A stretch of 22,035 bases of DNA from a virus. The notes below the pieces were generated by a model. It had not been told where the DNA came from, did no database searches, and saw only the letters and a program-made list of their open reading frames with translations. How positions within the stretch are numbered: the first letter of the stretch is position 1; every line of letters starts with the position of its first letter. A program made the translations under genes and the position numbers. Shown here one piece after another: positions 1-8,023 of the stretch. The stretch is from positions 1 through 22,035 of the IMG/VR virus record IMGVR_UViG_3300032291_004266; one strand, written 5' to 3'.

Positions 1-276
1 AAAGTAGTAAACAAACTAGTTTACCAACTTAACGAAAAAATCGATTCCCAAGACAGTGTTATTGTTTTATACACAGAAAAAGAAAAAAACTATAACCGTC
101 AAATAGGTGATTATGAAAAAATAATCGGAAAAAAAGACGAAATTATCACTGGTCTTGAAAAAGACGTTACTGACTTAACCCGCAAAAACAATAACCTTAA
201 ATCAGGAATTAAGTGGTTAGGTGGAGGATTCGTGGCTTCTGTACTTACTATTATTACATTTATAGTAATTAAATAA
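1..276 (+). CDS. C-terminal part of a coiled-coil protein with a C-terminal membrane anchor (start outside window)
   Basis: Frame 1 is open from the first base to a TAA at 274-276, giving 91 residues of a protein whose start is upstream. Visible residues 1-70 are charged and helix-prone with heptad-like spacing (for example LEKDVTDLTRKNNNLKSG), as in a coiled coil. Residues 72-90 are hydrophobic and end in a single lysine, so the protein looks tail-anchored, with most of it on one side of the membrane. Its stop overlaps the terminase start (TAATG), implying translational coupling. A spanin or other lysis-related role is possible, but classical inner-membrane spanins carry the membrane segment at the N-terminus. 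It does not resemble a small terminase subunit, which would be expected here in T4. Family not recognised. Confidence 0.7.
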   Translation, partial: KVVNKLVYQLNEKIDSQDSVIVLYTEKEKNYNRQIGDYEKIIGKKDEIITGLEKDVTDLTRKNNNLKSGIKWLGGGFVASVLTIITFIVIK

Positions 277-1877
277 TGGAAGAAAGGAATTTAAAACAGG
301 TAGTCCGCGAGGAGTATGTAAGATGTGCCCAATCACCAGCATATTTTATGAAAAAATATTGCTACATCCAGCATCCACAGCGTGGACGTATTCAATTTAA
401 TTTATATCCATTTCAAGAAAAAGTACTTACATTATTCCAAGAGAATCCATATTCTATAGTACTTAAATCTCGTCAGTTAGGTATTTCAACATTATCAGCA
501 GGTTATGCTTTATGGATGATGTTGTTTTACGAAGATAAAAACATTCTTTGTATTGCAACAAAACAGGAAACCGCTAAAAACATGGTTACTAAGGTAAAAT
601 TCATGTACGAAAGTTTACCTTCCTGGTTAAAATTTGCAAGTAAACCTGACGAAGCAAATAAATTAACACTTCGATTACCAAATGGATCTCAAATTAAAGC
701 AATTGGCGCGTCAAGTGATGCAGGTAGATCCGAAGCCGTTTCTTTGTTAATTATAGATGAGGCTGCTTTTATCCACAACATTGGTGAGATATGGGCATCA
801 GCTCAACAAACCTTAGCAACAGGTGGTGGATGTATTGCTTTATCTACACCTTATGGTACAGGTAACTGGTTTCATAAAACATGGGTTGCTGCAGAAATGG
901 GTGATAATAGTTTCTTACCTATTAGATTACCTTGGAGTGTACACCCTGAACGAGACCAATCATGGAGAGACCAACAAGATGCCGATTTAGGTGTTCGAAT
1001 GGCAGCACAGGAATGTGACTGTGACTTTACAACATCTGGTGATACAGTATTTACCCCAGAAGATATTTCTTTTTACGAACAATTTCACGTGAAAGAACCT
1101 CTTGAAAAACGTGGAGTTGATCAAAACCTATGGATTTGGGAACCAGCAGATTATTCTAGGAACTATCTGATCGTAGCTGATGTAGCTCGTGGCGATGGTA
1201 AGGATTCTTCTGCGTTTCACATCTTTGATGTTGAAACATTCACTCAGGTAGGTGAATATAAGGGACAAATCAATACAAAAGATTATGGACATTTGTTAGT
1301 AAGCATTGCAACAGAATATAACAATGCTTTACTTGCAGTCGAAAATCAAAGCGTAGGTTGGTCAACAGTGCAAACCGTTTTAGATAGAGGTTATCAAAAT
1401 TTCTACTATTCACCAAAAGGTGGAACAAACAATGTAGACAATTTCTTCGATCCTTACATGGATCATAGCAAAATGACCCCAGGCTTCACAATGTCAAACA
1501 CAACTCGTCCTATATCAATTGGTAAATTCCAAGAAGCTGTTATGGATAAAGGAGTTGTTTTTTACTCTGTGCGCCTATTAGAGGAAATGAAAGTATTTAT
1601 ATGGAGAAACGGTAGAGCAGAAGCACAATCAGGATACAATGATGATTTAGTAATGGCATTTTGTATCGGATGTTACCTACGTGAAACCGCTTTCAAACTT
1701 AGAACAAATAATATAGAAATGACTAAAAGTATGTTGAATAGTATAGGAAATTCTCGTACATCATATGCTGGAGGTTATTCCAATGGGCCAAATTATGCTG
1801 ATAAGTATAACAATAACCCATATAAAATAGACAACCCTTATTCAAATGGTCAAGAAGATATTTCTTGGCTTTTATAA
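276..1877 (+). CDS. 17: Terminase large subunit (T4 gp17-like DNA-packaging ATPase/nuclease)
   Basis: This is the packaging motor: it docks on the portal, hydrolyses ATP to pump DNA into the prohead, and cuts the concatemer. The 533 residues hold both expected domains. In the N-terminal ATPase, the Walker A-type loop is KSRQLGIST (64-72), Walker B is LLIIDEA (157-163, with D161 and E162), and the coupling motif is STPYGTG (190-196). In the C-terminal RNase H-like nuclease, acidic residues fall at D302 (VADVARGDGKDSS), E356 (LAVENQS) and D456/D457 (GYNDDLVMA), matching the three metal-binding acids of T4 gp17. Length is somewhat below T4 gp17 (about 610 residues). The 40-odd C-terminal residues are rich in Asn, Tyr and Gly and probably flexible. 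The start overlaps the preceding stop, and the portal gene follows after 9 nt. No small terminase is visible. Confidence 0.96.
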   Translation: MEERNLKQVVREEYVRCAQSPAYFMKKYCYIQHPQRGRIQFNLYPFQEKVLTLFQENPYSIVLKSRQLGISTLSAGYALWMMLFYEDKNILCIATKQETAKNMVTKVKFMYESLPSWLKFASKPDEANKLTLRLPNGSQIKAIGASSDAGRSEAVSLLIIDEAAFIHNIGEIWASAQQTLATGGGCIALSTPYGTGNWFHKTWVAAEMGDNSFLPIRLPWSVHPERDQSWRDQQDADLGVRMAAQECDCDFTTSGDTVFTPEDISFYEQFHVKEPLEKRGVDQNLWIWEPADYSRNYLIVADVARGDGKDSSAFHIFDVETFTQVGEYKGQINTKDYGHLLVSIATEYNNALLAVENQSVGWSTVQTVLDRGYQNFYYSPKGGTNNVDNFFDPYMDHSKMTPGFTMSNTTRPISIGKFQEAVMDKGVVFYSVRLLEEMKVFIWRNGRAEAQSGYNDDLVMAFCIGCYLRETAFKLRTNNIEMTKSMLNSIGNSRTSYAGGYSNGPNYADKYNNNPYKIDNPYSNGQEDISWLL

Positions 1878-1886
1878 AAACAAAAC

Positions 1887-3785
1887 ATGGCAGATACAGG
1901 ATTATTTAGTAGATTAAGACGATTATTTTCAACAGATGTACTCATTCGAAATGAAGGAGACAACCAATTAAAAGTATTCGATATCAATAAAATACAAGTC
2001 TCAGGTGAGTATGAAACAAACTCACTTGTAGATAGATTTAACCGTATTTATACCAACTCACATACCTCAATTTATGGATATCAAAGCAGTTTTAATTACC
2101 AAACTTTACGCCCCACACTTTATTCCGAATACGATTCAATGGATACAGATGCTATTATTGCTTCTGCCTTAGATATTTTAGCTGATGAAAGTACTTTACG
2201 TAATGATATGGGTGAAGTATTACAAATTCGTAGCTCAGACGAAGACGTACAAAAAATCCTATATAATTTATTTTACGATGTATTAAACGTAGAATTTAAC
2301 TTATGGCCTTGGATTCGTAATATGTTGAAATATGGTGATTTCTTTTTAAAACTAGAAATTGCTGAAAAATTTGGTGTATATAATGTAATCCCTTACAATG
2401 CGTTCCATATTGAACGTCAAGATGGATATGATAAAGACCACCCAAATTCAGTACGTTTTAGATTTGACCCAGATGGTATTTCATCTCCTTCAGACTATGG
2501 TTACTATAACGTACCAAACGCGGGTAATCAAGCAAATGCTATTTTCTTTGACAACTATGAGATGTCACATTTCCGTTTATTAACGGATACTAACTTTTTA
2601 CCTTATGGTAGATCGTATTTAGAGCCTGCTCGTAAGTTGTTTAAACAATATACTATGATGGAAGACGCAATGCTAATCCATCGTATTGTTCGTGCACCTG
2701 AAAAACGTATATTCTATATCAACGTTGGAAATATTGCACCTGCTGAAGTAGAAAACTTTATGCAGAAAACAATTTCCAAAATGAAACGTACTCCATATAT
2801 TGATCAACAAACTGGTGATTATAATTTGAAGTACAATATGCAAAACTTGCTTGAAGACTTTTATATTCCAATTAGAGGAAATGATCAATCAACTAAAATT
2901 GATAACTTAGCAGGTTTACAGTGGCAAGGTATTGAAGACGTTACCTACCTAAGAGATAAATTATTTGCTGCCCTTAAAGTTCCTAAAGCGTTTATGGGGT
3001 ATGAAAAAGATCTAACAGGTAAAGCAACGTTAGCCGCTGAAGACATTCGATTTGCACGTACAATTGAACGCATCCAACGTATTGTAGTATCTGAGTTAAC
3101 TAAAATTGCTCTAGTTCATTTATACGCTCAAGGATACCATGATGAAAGTATGACAAATTTTGAATTGTCATTAACTACTCCATCAATCATCTACGATCAA
3201 GAAAGAATAGCCTTGATGAAAGAAAAAGTTGATTTAGCCAACCAGATGATGGAAAATAAAATTTTACCTAGTGATTGGATATATGAAAATATATTCCACT
3301 TAAGTGAAGATCAATACGACGAGTATAGAGACTTGATTATTCAAGATGCTAAACGTAAATTCCGTCTTGCACAGATTGAAAACGAAGGTAATGACCCATT
3401 AGAAACAGGAAAATCTTACGGTACGCCACATGATCTAGCAGCTCTATATGGTAGAGGTAGATATGAAGCAACAAATGTGCCTGTTGGATACGATGAAGAT
3501 GTTGATTTAGGTCGTCCTTCTGAAAAAGTAACTGACAAAAATACACAAGATAATGCATTTGGGAAAGACAGAATTGGATCAGATGGTATTAAAAAAGATG
3601 GAGATGAATCAGATTCAATCAGACCACAATACAAAGGTGGAAGTCCATTAGCTCTTGAAACCAAAAACAAACCTAACCGAAATAGAAGAATGTTCAATGA
3701 CATAAAAAACCAAAGTAAGCAAATTATCTTTGAGTCAGATATCAGAGGGAATTCACTATTAGATGAATCACAAATACGAGAGTAA
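1887..3785 (+). CDS. 20: Portal vertex protein (T4 gp20-like)
   Basis: The portal is the dodecameric ring at the unique capsid vertex; it starts prohead assembly and is the channel for DNA. The segment around residues 245-300 is diagnostic: LPYGRSYLEPARKLFKQY, then a stretch containing HRIVRAPEKRIFYINVGN, closely follows T4 gp20 (WGLSYLEP, YRLVRAPERRVFYIDVGN). An upstream element, MLKYGDFFLKLE, also fits the family. At 632 residues it is about 100 longer than T4 gp20; the excess is a charged, low-complexity C-terminal tail (from about residue 545). The start ATG lies 9 nt after the terminase stop, preceded by AAAACAAAAC and no Shine-Dalgarno. TATAAAAA at 1873-1880 loosely resembles the promoter motif seen elsewhere but overlaps the terminase stop. 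Product call is firm; tail function unknown. Confidence 0.95.
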   Translation: MADTGLFSRLRRLFSTDVLIRNEGDNQLKVFDINKIQVSGEYETNSLVDRFNRIYTNSHTSIYGYQSSFNYQTLRPTLYSEYDSMDTDAIIASALDILADESTLRNDMGEVLQIRSSDEDVQKILYNLFYDVLNVEFNLWPWIRNMLKYGDFFLKLEIAEKFGVYNVIPYNAFHIERQDGYDKDHPNSVRFRFDPDGISSPSDYGYYNVPNAGNQANAIFFDNYEMSHFRLLTDTNFLPYGRSYLEPARKLFKQYTMMEDAMLIHRIVRAPEKRIFYINVGNIAPAEVENFMQKTISKMKRTPYIDQQTGDYNLKYNMQNLLEDFYIPIRGNDQSTKIDNLAGLQWQGIEDVTYLRDKLFAALKVPKAFMGYEKDLTGKATLAAEDIRFARTIERIQRIVVSELTKIALVHLYAQGYHDESMTNFELSLTTPSIIYDQERIALMKEKVDLANQMMENKILPSDWIYENIFHLSEDQYDEYRDLIIQDAKRKFRLAQIENEGNDPLETGKSYGTPHDLAALYGRGRYEATNVPVGYDEDVDLGRPSEKVTDKNTQDNAFGKDRIGSDGIKKDGDESDSIRPQYKGGSPLALETKNKPNRNRRMFNDIKNQSKQIIFESDIRGNSLLDESQIRE

Positions 3786-3796
3786 GAAAATTCCAC

Positions 3797-3812
3797 ATAT
3801 TTATAAATAAAA
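3797..3812 (+). promoter_or_regulatory. Putative late promoter, TATAAATA type
   Basis: Exact copy of the motif ATATTTATAAATAAAA, with the T4 late-promoter octamer TATAAATA at 3802-3809. It sits in the only gap between portal and prohead-core genes, and the ATG at 3823 is 26 nt from the motif start. Recurrence at other gene starts supports function; promoter activity is inferred from T4. Confidence 0.7.
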
Positions 3813-3822
3813 CAATATTAGA

Positions 3823-4686
3823 ATGCAAATCAAACATTCAAAGTATAAAAATACTGGTATCCTTTTTGAATCATTGGTTCGCCAAATCACCACAGATACA
3901 TTGGATGGTAAGGATTCACCGGCAAAAGATATACTTAAAAAATATTTCGTTAAATCGGAATTGGGTCGTGAGTACAAGTTATATGAAACTTTGTTAAAAA
4001 AAACGTCCTTAACTGAAGGGAAAGCAAACGTTGTAGTTAGCACATTAGTTGAATCATCTAAAACATTAAATAGAGGAGCAATTAAACGTCAAAAATACAA
4101 TTTGATCAGTGAAATTCAAAAACACTACGACATTAACGAGTTTTTTAACCATAAACTTTCCAATTATAAAATATACGCTGCTTTCTATACATTGCTAGAA
4201 ATTGCAAATACGCAAGAAGCAGTAGATCCCGAACAAACAATTAACAATAAAGTAACTATTTTAGAGCATTTAACAGCAGCTAAAATTACTGAAGGTAAAG
4301 TTCGTGACGAAGTGATGTCTGAATTTGAGAAAGCTGATAAAGATGTACGTCTATTAGCTTATAAAATGGTGTTAGAAAACTTTAACGAAAAGTACGATAC
4401 ACTACATCCAAAACAAAAATTGATATTAAAAGAGTATATTACCTCTATTGACAATACACCACGTCTAAGAGAATTTTATACTAACAAGGTAACAGAAATT
4501 AAAGAAGAATTAGCAACTTTAAACAAGAAAACTAAAAACAAAGTTACCCAAATTAAAATTAACGAAATTCTTACAGTTATTAACCCACCAGCTAAAAATG
4601 CTAAAATAACTGACAATGATTTAGTTGATTTGTTACAGTATTACGATTTAATCAATGAATTAGAAACTGTAAATGGACAAAATTAA
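3823..4686 (+). CDS. Putative prohead core protein, portal-proximal (gene 67/68 position)
   Basis: The 287 residues are almost entirely charged and helix-forming, with no transmembrane segment or enzymatic motif. The N-terminus (IKHSKYKNTGILFESLVRQ) resembles conserved hypothetical proteins that I associate with the portal-protease interval of marine T4-like phages; I could not verify this by search. In T4 this interval holds genes 67 and 68, which encode minor prohead-core components, so a core or scaffold-assisting role is the best inference. Possible protease-type sites include LTE|G (in SLTEGKANV) and ITE|G (in KITEGKVRD). The gene has its own putative late promoter, and its 3' end overlaps the next start by 14 nt. 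Confident as a gene, tentative in function. Confidence 0.8.
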   Translation: MQIKHSKYKNTGILFESLVRQITTDTLDGKDSPAKDILKKYFVKSELGREYKLYETLLKKTSLTEGKANVVVSTLVESSKTLNRGAIKRQKYNLISEIQKHYDINEFFNHKLSNYKIYAAFYTLLEIANTQEAVDPEQTINNKVTILEHLTAAKITEGKVRDEVMSEFEKADKDVRLLAYKMVLENFNEKYDTLHPKQKLILKEYITSIDNTPRLREFYTNKVTEIKEELATLNKKTKNKVTQIKINEILTVINPPAKNAKITDNDLVDLLQYYDLINELETVNGQN

Positions 4687-5167
4687 AGAAATAATTCGTA
4701 AGAAATTAAAAGAAATGAATGCTACCAATGTAGGTGGTGCTACTGCTATTCCTGGTAATAGTATAGGATATACTCCTAAAAAAGCATTTAAAAAAGTAAA
4801 CGAAGGGCCTGGAGCAACTTTAGGAATGGGACCAAGTGCTGGACCTGAAGGTGTAAAAGATAACGCCTATGTAAAACAGTTTAAATATAAACTAGTACCT
4901 AAAAAAATTAAAGGGTCTGGTTTAGAAGTTAAAAAACTTTGGGAGGATGAAACGCTAAACGAAATGAATGACGTTCAAAAAAGACGTATCGCTTCGTTAG
5001 ATGAAATTGAAAAATTGTTGAACGAGATTCAACCATTAGTTTCAAATGCAAAAAATGAAACAATTGAACTATATAGTGGGAACGCTGGTTCATATGATAT
5101 AAATAAACCAATAGAGATAGTAAAAAGCTATTTACAAGAAATAAAACAACTTTTATCAGAAAAATAA
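4673..5167 (+). CDS. Small putative prohead core/structural protein
   Basis: This 164-residue protein opens with a short basic amphipathic helix (KIKEIIRKKLKEM, residues 3-15), followed by a Gly/Pro/Ala-rich flexible stretch (about 20-62) and a basic patch (KYKLVPKKIKGSGLEVKKLW, 71-90). The C-terminal half (95-164) is helical and probably coiled coil. Its start lies inside the end of the preceding gene (14-nt overlap) and its stop overlaps the next start (TAATG), so all three core-region genes are probably translationally coupled. By position it corresponds to the T4 gene 67/68 area. Several L-x-E tripeptides occur near the C-terminus, but they are followed by Met, Ile or Lys rather than a small residue, so cleavage there is doubtful. 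Family not recognised; no enzymatic motif seen. Confidence 0.78.
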   Translation: MDKIKEIIRKKLKEMNATNVGGATAIPGNSIGYTPKKAFKKVNEGPGATLGMGPSAGPEGVKDNAYVKQFKYKLVPKKIKGSGLEVKKLWEDETLNEMNDVQKRRIASLDEIEKLLNEIQPLVSNAKNETIELYSGNAGSYDINKPIEIVKSYLQEIKQLLSEK

Positions 5168-7179
5168 TGAAAAAGACCCTACAAGATCAGTATTTGTTAA
5201 TCAAAGAAGGTAAAGGACATAAAGGTGTTTTCCTTACAGAAGCAAAACGTGAATTCCCTCAATATGTTCGTAACGCTGCTACATTTGATGAAGCAGTAGC
5301 ATCACTTAAAACCAAAAATATCATTTCAGAAAATGTAATTTCGGTGATGCCTGCGATTATGGATCGTCCTAAAAAAGAATCTTATGAAACTGCATTTGAA
5401 GCGTTTTTAGCTGAAGCAAAAAAGAAAAACGAAGACGAAAAAGTTAAAGCAGAAGAGAAAAAAGTTTCTAAACCTGTTGAAGAAGATCTTGAAAAAAACT
5501 TTGACTATTCAGACGAAAAAAATCCTGACAATATGATCTTTGATCAAATTATGATGGGTTACTATGCTGAAATGAAAGATCCTAAAAATGCTGATAAAAC
5601 GATGCAACAATTAAAAGACATCGTATTTAAAAACTTAGCAAAAGATCCAATTTACTATACAAAAGATGGCCAATTTGGAATCAAAGATTTAGGGTATGCA
5701 ACTGAACATCCAGGTTTAGGTACTCCAAAAGAAGCTAAAGGAAAATACAAGTCAAGCGGATATGGTGATTTAAAAGAATCAGTTCAACCAATCAATAAAG
5801 AAGAAGCTACTTTACGTAAAGTAATTCGTGAAATAATTGATGTTGAATTAGAAGAAGCAGGTAGAGGTTTTGCTACTATGGGAACTATTAATCTTAAAGG
5901 TGGTGATGGGAAAATATTTATTCCTCAATACCACATACTTCCTTTAACAGCTATACAATCCCTAGATTTCTCAAATCCTGGGGAAAATGCTCCAACATAT
6001 GGTCAAGAATATTTAATTAAAAATATACGACCATTTAATTTAGGGGGTAAAAGAGAAATTGTAATTTCTAAATGGTTTTATGATGCTATCAATAAAAAAG
6101 AAGATATAAAAAACCCAGTAAAAACAAAAATTAAAGATCTTGTAGATACAAATAAAGAATTTAAAGATTTTTATGGATATATTAAAAACTTTATAGATGA
6201 CAAACCTTTTCTAACAACTATTGATGGAAAAAAAATTCCTTACCACAAAATTAACGTTCAAGTAGAACCTTTAAAACCATGGGCTGAAAAAGAACTTGAA
6301 AAGGCTAATGTTAAACTTCAAAAAGCTAAATCTGGTGTAGTAGGAAGAGGTAGACCTATTAATATTAAATATTTAGAAAATTTTTGGATTCCAACACTTG
6401 AAGAATATCTTTCAAGACCTGAAGGGAATTTAGTAGTTATTCCTCAAATAGAAGAAGGTGTTCTTGGTGTTAGAGATATCGATGTTTCCCCTGGATATCC
6501 TGTAGATCTCCCAATATCATATAGTGATGATAAAAATGTAGCTCATTATTCCGATGATGATAGATATAGTAGTCAAGAAGATCTTTTAGATCCTGAAGAT
6601 TATTTAGAACAAATACAAGGAATGTCTGATGGAGATGCATTTAATTATTTAAAAGGACTTGGATTAGGAAGAGGTGAAATTTTAACTGTTTTAAAATCCC
6701 GTAAATCATCTTTACGTGAAAGCGTAGAAAAAGATTTAATGGACATCAACAAAGAAGCAGAACACGAAGTACTTCAAACTAAATTAGATAAAATTGACGC
6801 ATTAATTGATCTTAGACGTTCTAAACTTGGTAAACTTGACGAAGATGAGGATATGAAAGCCTTAACTGACAAGAAAAAAGTAAAAGAACTTGAAAAAGAC
6901 ATCAAAAAGTTAGAAGTAGCTCGCAACAAAGTTGAAAAAATGATGTCAAAATTTAAAGGCAAAAAATCTTCTAATAAAAAAGTAATTGATGAAACAGAAG
7001 AAGATCTTGATGTAGCTGCTGAATATGTTGAAGATGCTACTGAAAGATTAGATGCTGGTCAAAAAGTAGATTCAATTGTAGACACATATAGTAATCTAGG
7101 AATGGACCAAAAAGAAGACCTAGGTAACTATTTGAATTATGAAGCCCCAGACGATTTAAAATCTGATTACGTATACTAA
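5167..7179 (+). CDS. Large prohead-core-region protein with an apparent inserted domain
   Basis: The 670-residue protein has three parts. Residues 1-230 are highly charged and Lys/Glu-rich, with possible gp21-type cleavage sites LTE25|A, LAE83|A and LKE204|S. They end in an amphipathic helix (LRKVIREIIDVELEEA) containing LEE230|A. Residues 231-518 look different: less charged, with aromatic and Pro/Gly-rich stretches and a likely globular fold (for example YHILPLTAI, REIVISKWFYDAINKKED), then an acidic Asp/Ser/Tyr-rich segment near 450-480. Residues 519-670 return to Lys/Glu-rich helix, including a coiled coil around 565-597. Arginine codons support an insertion: all five in residues 1-230 are CGT, while 231-511 has eight AGA and one CGA. 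Placed directly before the protease, it is probably a core or internal virion protein. The inserted domain is not one I recognise. Confidence 0.75.
   Translation: MKKTLQDQYLLIKEGKGHKGVFLTEAKREFPQYVRNAATFDEAVASLKTKNIISENVISVMPAIMDRPKKESYETAFEAFLAEAKKKNEDEKVKAEEKKVSKPVEEDLEKNFDYSDEKNPDNMIFDQIMMGYYAEMKDPKNADKTMQQLKDIVFKNLAKDPIYYTKDGQFGIKDLGYATEHPGLGTPKEAKGKYKSSGYGDLKESVQPINKEEATLRKVIREIIDVELEEAGRGFATMGTINLKGGDGKIFIPQYHILPLTAIQSLDFSNPGENAPTYGQEYLIKNIRPFNLGGKREIVISKWFYDAINKKEDIKNPVKTKIKDLVDTNKEFKDFYGYIKNFIDDKPFLTTIDGKKIPYHKINVQVEPLKPWAEKELEKANVKLQKAKSGVVGRGRPINIKYLENFWIPTLEEYLSRPEGNLVVIPQIEEGVLGVRDIDVSPGYPVDLPISYSDDKNVAHYSDDDRYSSQEDLLDPEDYLEQIQGMSDGDAFNYLKGLGLGRGEILTVLKSRKSSLRESVEKDLMDINKEAEHEVLQTKLDKIDALIDLRRSKLGKLDEDEDMKALTDKKKVKELEKDIKKLEVARNKVEKMMSKFKGKKSSNKKVIDETEEDLDVAAEYVEDATERLDAGQKVDSIVDTYSNLGMDQKEDLGNYLNYEAPDDLKSDYVY
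5857..6720 (+). other. Candidate inserted cargo domain within the core-region protein
   Basis: This marks residues 231-518 of the 670-aa protein, lying between a gp21-type site LEE|A and a second site LRE|S. Arginine codons switch from CGT (upstream) to AGA and back to CGT at residues 512 and 517. Composition also changes from Lys/Glu-rich helix to a mixed globular type. Internal sites IEE430|G and LEE413|Y could split it further. Boundaries come from motif positions and are approximate; function unknown. Confidence 0.45.
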
Positions 7180-7180
7180 G

Positions 7181-7813
7181 ATGAGTAAAGAACTTTTAAT
7201 AGAAACTAGACATTTCGTCCCTAAACCAGTAAAACTGATTGAAGGAATGAACAAAAATGGAAACGTTTTTGTTGAAGGGATATTAGCTACAGTAGAAGTT
7301 AAGAATGGAAACGGCCGTTACTATAAAAAAGAATTATGGGACCGTGAAATCGACAACTTTATACGCAAAATCCAAATGAAATCTACTGAGACAGTGGGTG
7401 AATTGGACCATCCTGATTCTCAAGTAATCAACTTAAAAAATGCATCACATGCAATTCGTGAAGTATGGTGGAGAGGAGATGAAATTTGGGGAAAAGTTGA
7501 AATATTTTCCGATCCAGGAGAACTAGGAACTACTTCAGGCCGTATTGCAGGAGCATTAGTTAAAAATGGTTTAATTATTGGTATTTCTTCTCGTGGAATG
7601 GGCTCATTAAAGCAAATGGGTGAAGTAATGGAAGTACAAGACGATTTTGAACTGTTAACATGGGATCTTGTATCTAACCCATCTAACCCAGATTCATGGA
7701 TGAAAAATGGTATGTTAAACGAATCTAGAACATCCCAATTAAACGAATATTCACGTACAAATTCAATTATTACCGAAATTTTATGTGCTAAAGGCACATG
7801 CCCTATATTTTAA
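7181..7813 (+). CDS. 21: Prohead core protease (T4 gp21-like serine protease)
   Basis: This protease matures the prohead: it degrades scaffold proteins and trims the capsid protein, normally after (L/I)-x-E. At 210 residues it matches T4 gp21 (212). The expected catalytic elements are present in order: histidine at H77 in GELDHPD, nucleophilic serine at S136 or S137 in GISSRGMG, and aspartate at D162 in TWDLVSNPS. The start ATG follows the previous stop after a single base, so it is co-translated with the core genes. The C-terminus is slightly odd, ending in LCAKGTCPIF with two cysteines, encoded over a 6-bp perfect hairpin (7783-7799). A terminator follows at 7842. The assignment rests on the triad motifs, length and neighbours. 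Confidence 0.93.
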   Translation: MSKELLIETRHFVPKPVKLIEGMNKNGNVFVEGILATVEVKNGNGRYYKKELWDREIDNFIRKIQMKSTETVGELDHPDSQVINLKNASHAIREVWWRGDEIWGKVEIFSDPGELGTTSGRIAGALVKNGLIIGISSRGMGSLKQMGEVMEVQDDFELLTWDLVSNPSNPDSWMKNGMLNESRTSQLNEYSRTNSIITEILCAKGTCPIF

Positions 7814-7841
7814 AATGCCTGCTACCTTAGGCAATAAATGT

Positions 7842-7883
7842 ACCCGTAAACATACCTTAAGAACTGTTTGCGGGTCTTTTTTT
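7842..7883 (+). terminator. Intrinsic terminator after the protease gene
   Basis: An 11-bp stem pairs ACCCGTAAACA (7842-7852) with TGTTTGCGGGT (7865-7875), with one G-T wobble and a 12-nt loop, followed by a T-rich run (7875-7883). It separates the terminase-portal-core-protease block from the scaffold and capsid genes, which need much higher expression. Confidence 0.85.
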
Positions 7884-8023
7884 GGTTTTGCGACTTTGAC
7901 ATCCCTTCCACATATATATAACTTGAATATACCACCCCCCTCAATTCTTATGTGGTATCTATATTAAAAAATTCTATTACGTTTCTTAATAAACGTACTT
8001 TCCCAACAAATAATTTAGGAAAA
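7884..8023 (+). promoter_or_regulatory. Promoter/leader region upstream of the scaffold gene, with two inverted repeats
   Basis: This 140-nt non-coding stretch is the longest in the window. It contains two perfect 7-bp inverted repeats: ATACCAC (7929-7935) with GTGGTAT (7952-7958), loop 16 nt, and TACGTTT (7978-7984) with AAACGTA (7991-7997), loop 6 nt. Neither has a downstream T-run, so they are not simple terminators. TATATAAC at 7915-7922 and the AT-rich run after 7956 are weak promoter candidates; the strong ATATTTATAAATAAAA motif is absent. A promoter is expected because of the terminator upstream. The hairpins may be an operator or a 5' leader that stabilises or controls the scaffold-capsid mRNA. 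Confidence 0.5.

Noticed and set aside
3416-3796. A 126-codon frame on the - strand within the end of the portal gene
   Set aside because: It lies fully opposite a well-supported gene, no other - strand gene exists in the window, and the composition is that of an antisense reading of AT-rich DNA. The - strand frames at 9352-9783, 11161-11640, 12737-13120 and 7420-7797 are rejected for the same reason.
4673-4686. A frameshift between the 287-aa and 164-aa genes
   Set aside because: The 14-nt overlap has a clear ATG and both proteins have natural-looking ends. Similar short overlaps occur at 276 and 5167, so coupling is the simpler reading.
7785-7967. A 60-codon + strand frame across the terminator after the protease
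   Set aside because: It runs through the terminator and both arms of a leader hairpin, overlaps the end of gp21, and has Cys/Pro/His-rich composition unlike any neighbour.
7952-8023. An upstream in-frame ATG (7952) that would extend the scaffold protein by 24 residues
   Set aside because: The extra codons overlap the leader hairpins and encode a non-acidic sequence unlike the scaffold. The ATG at 8024 has a normal context (AGGAAAA before it) and a typical MATNRDLLKE start.
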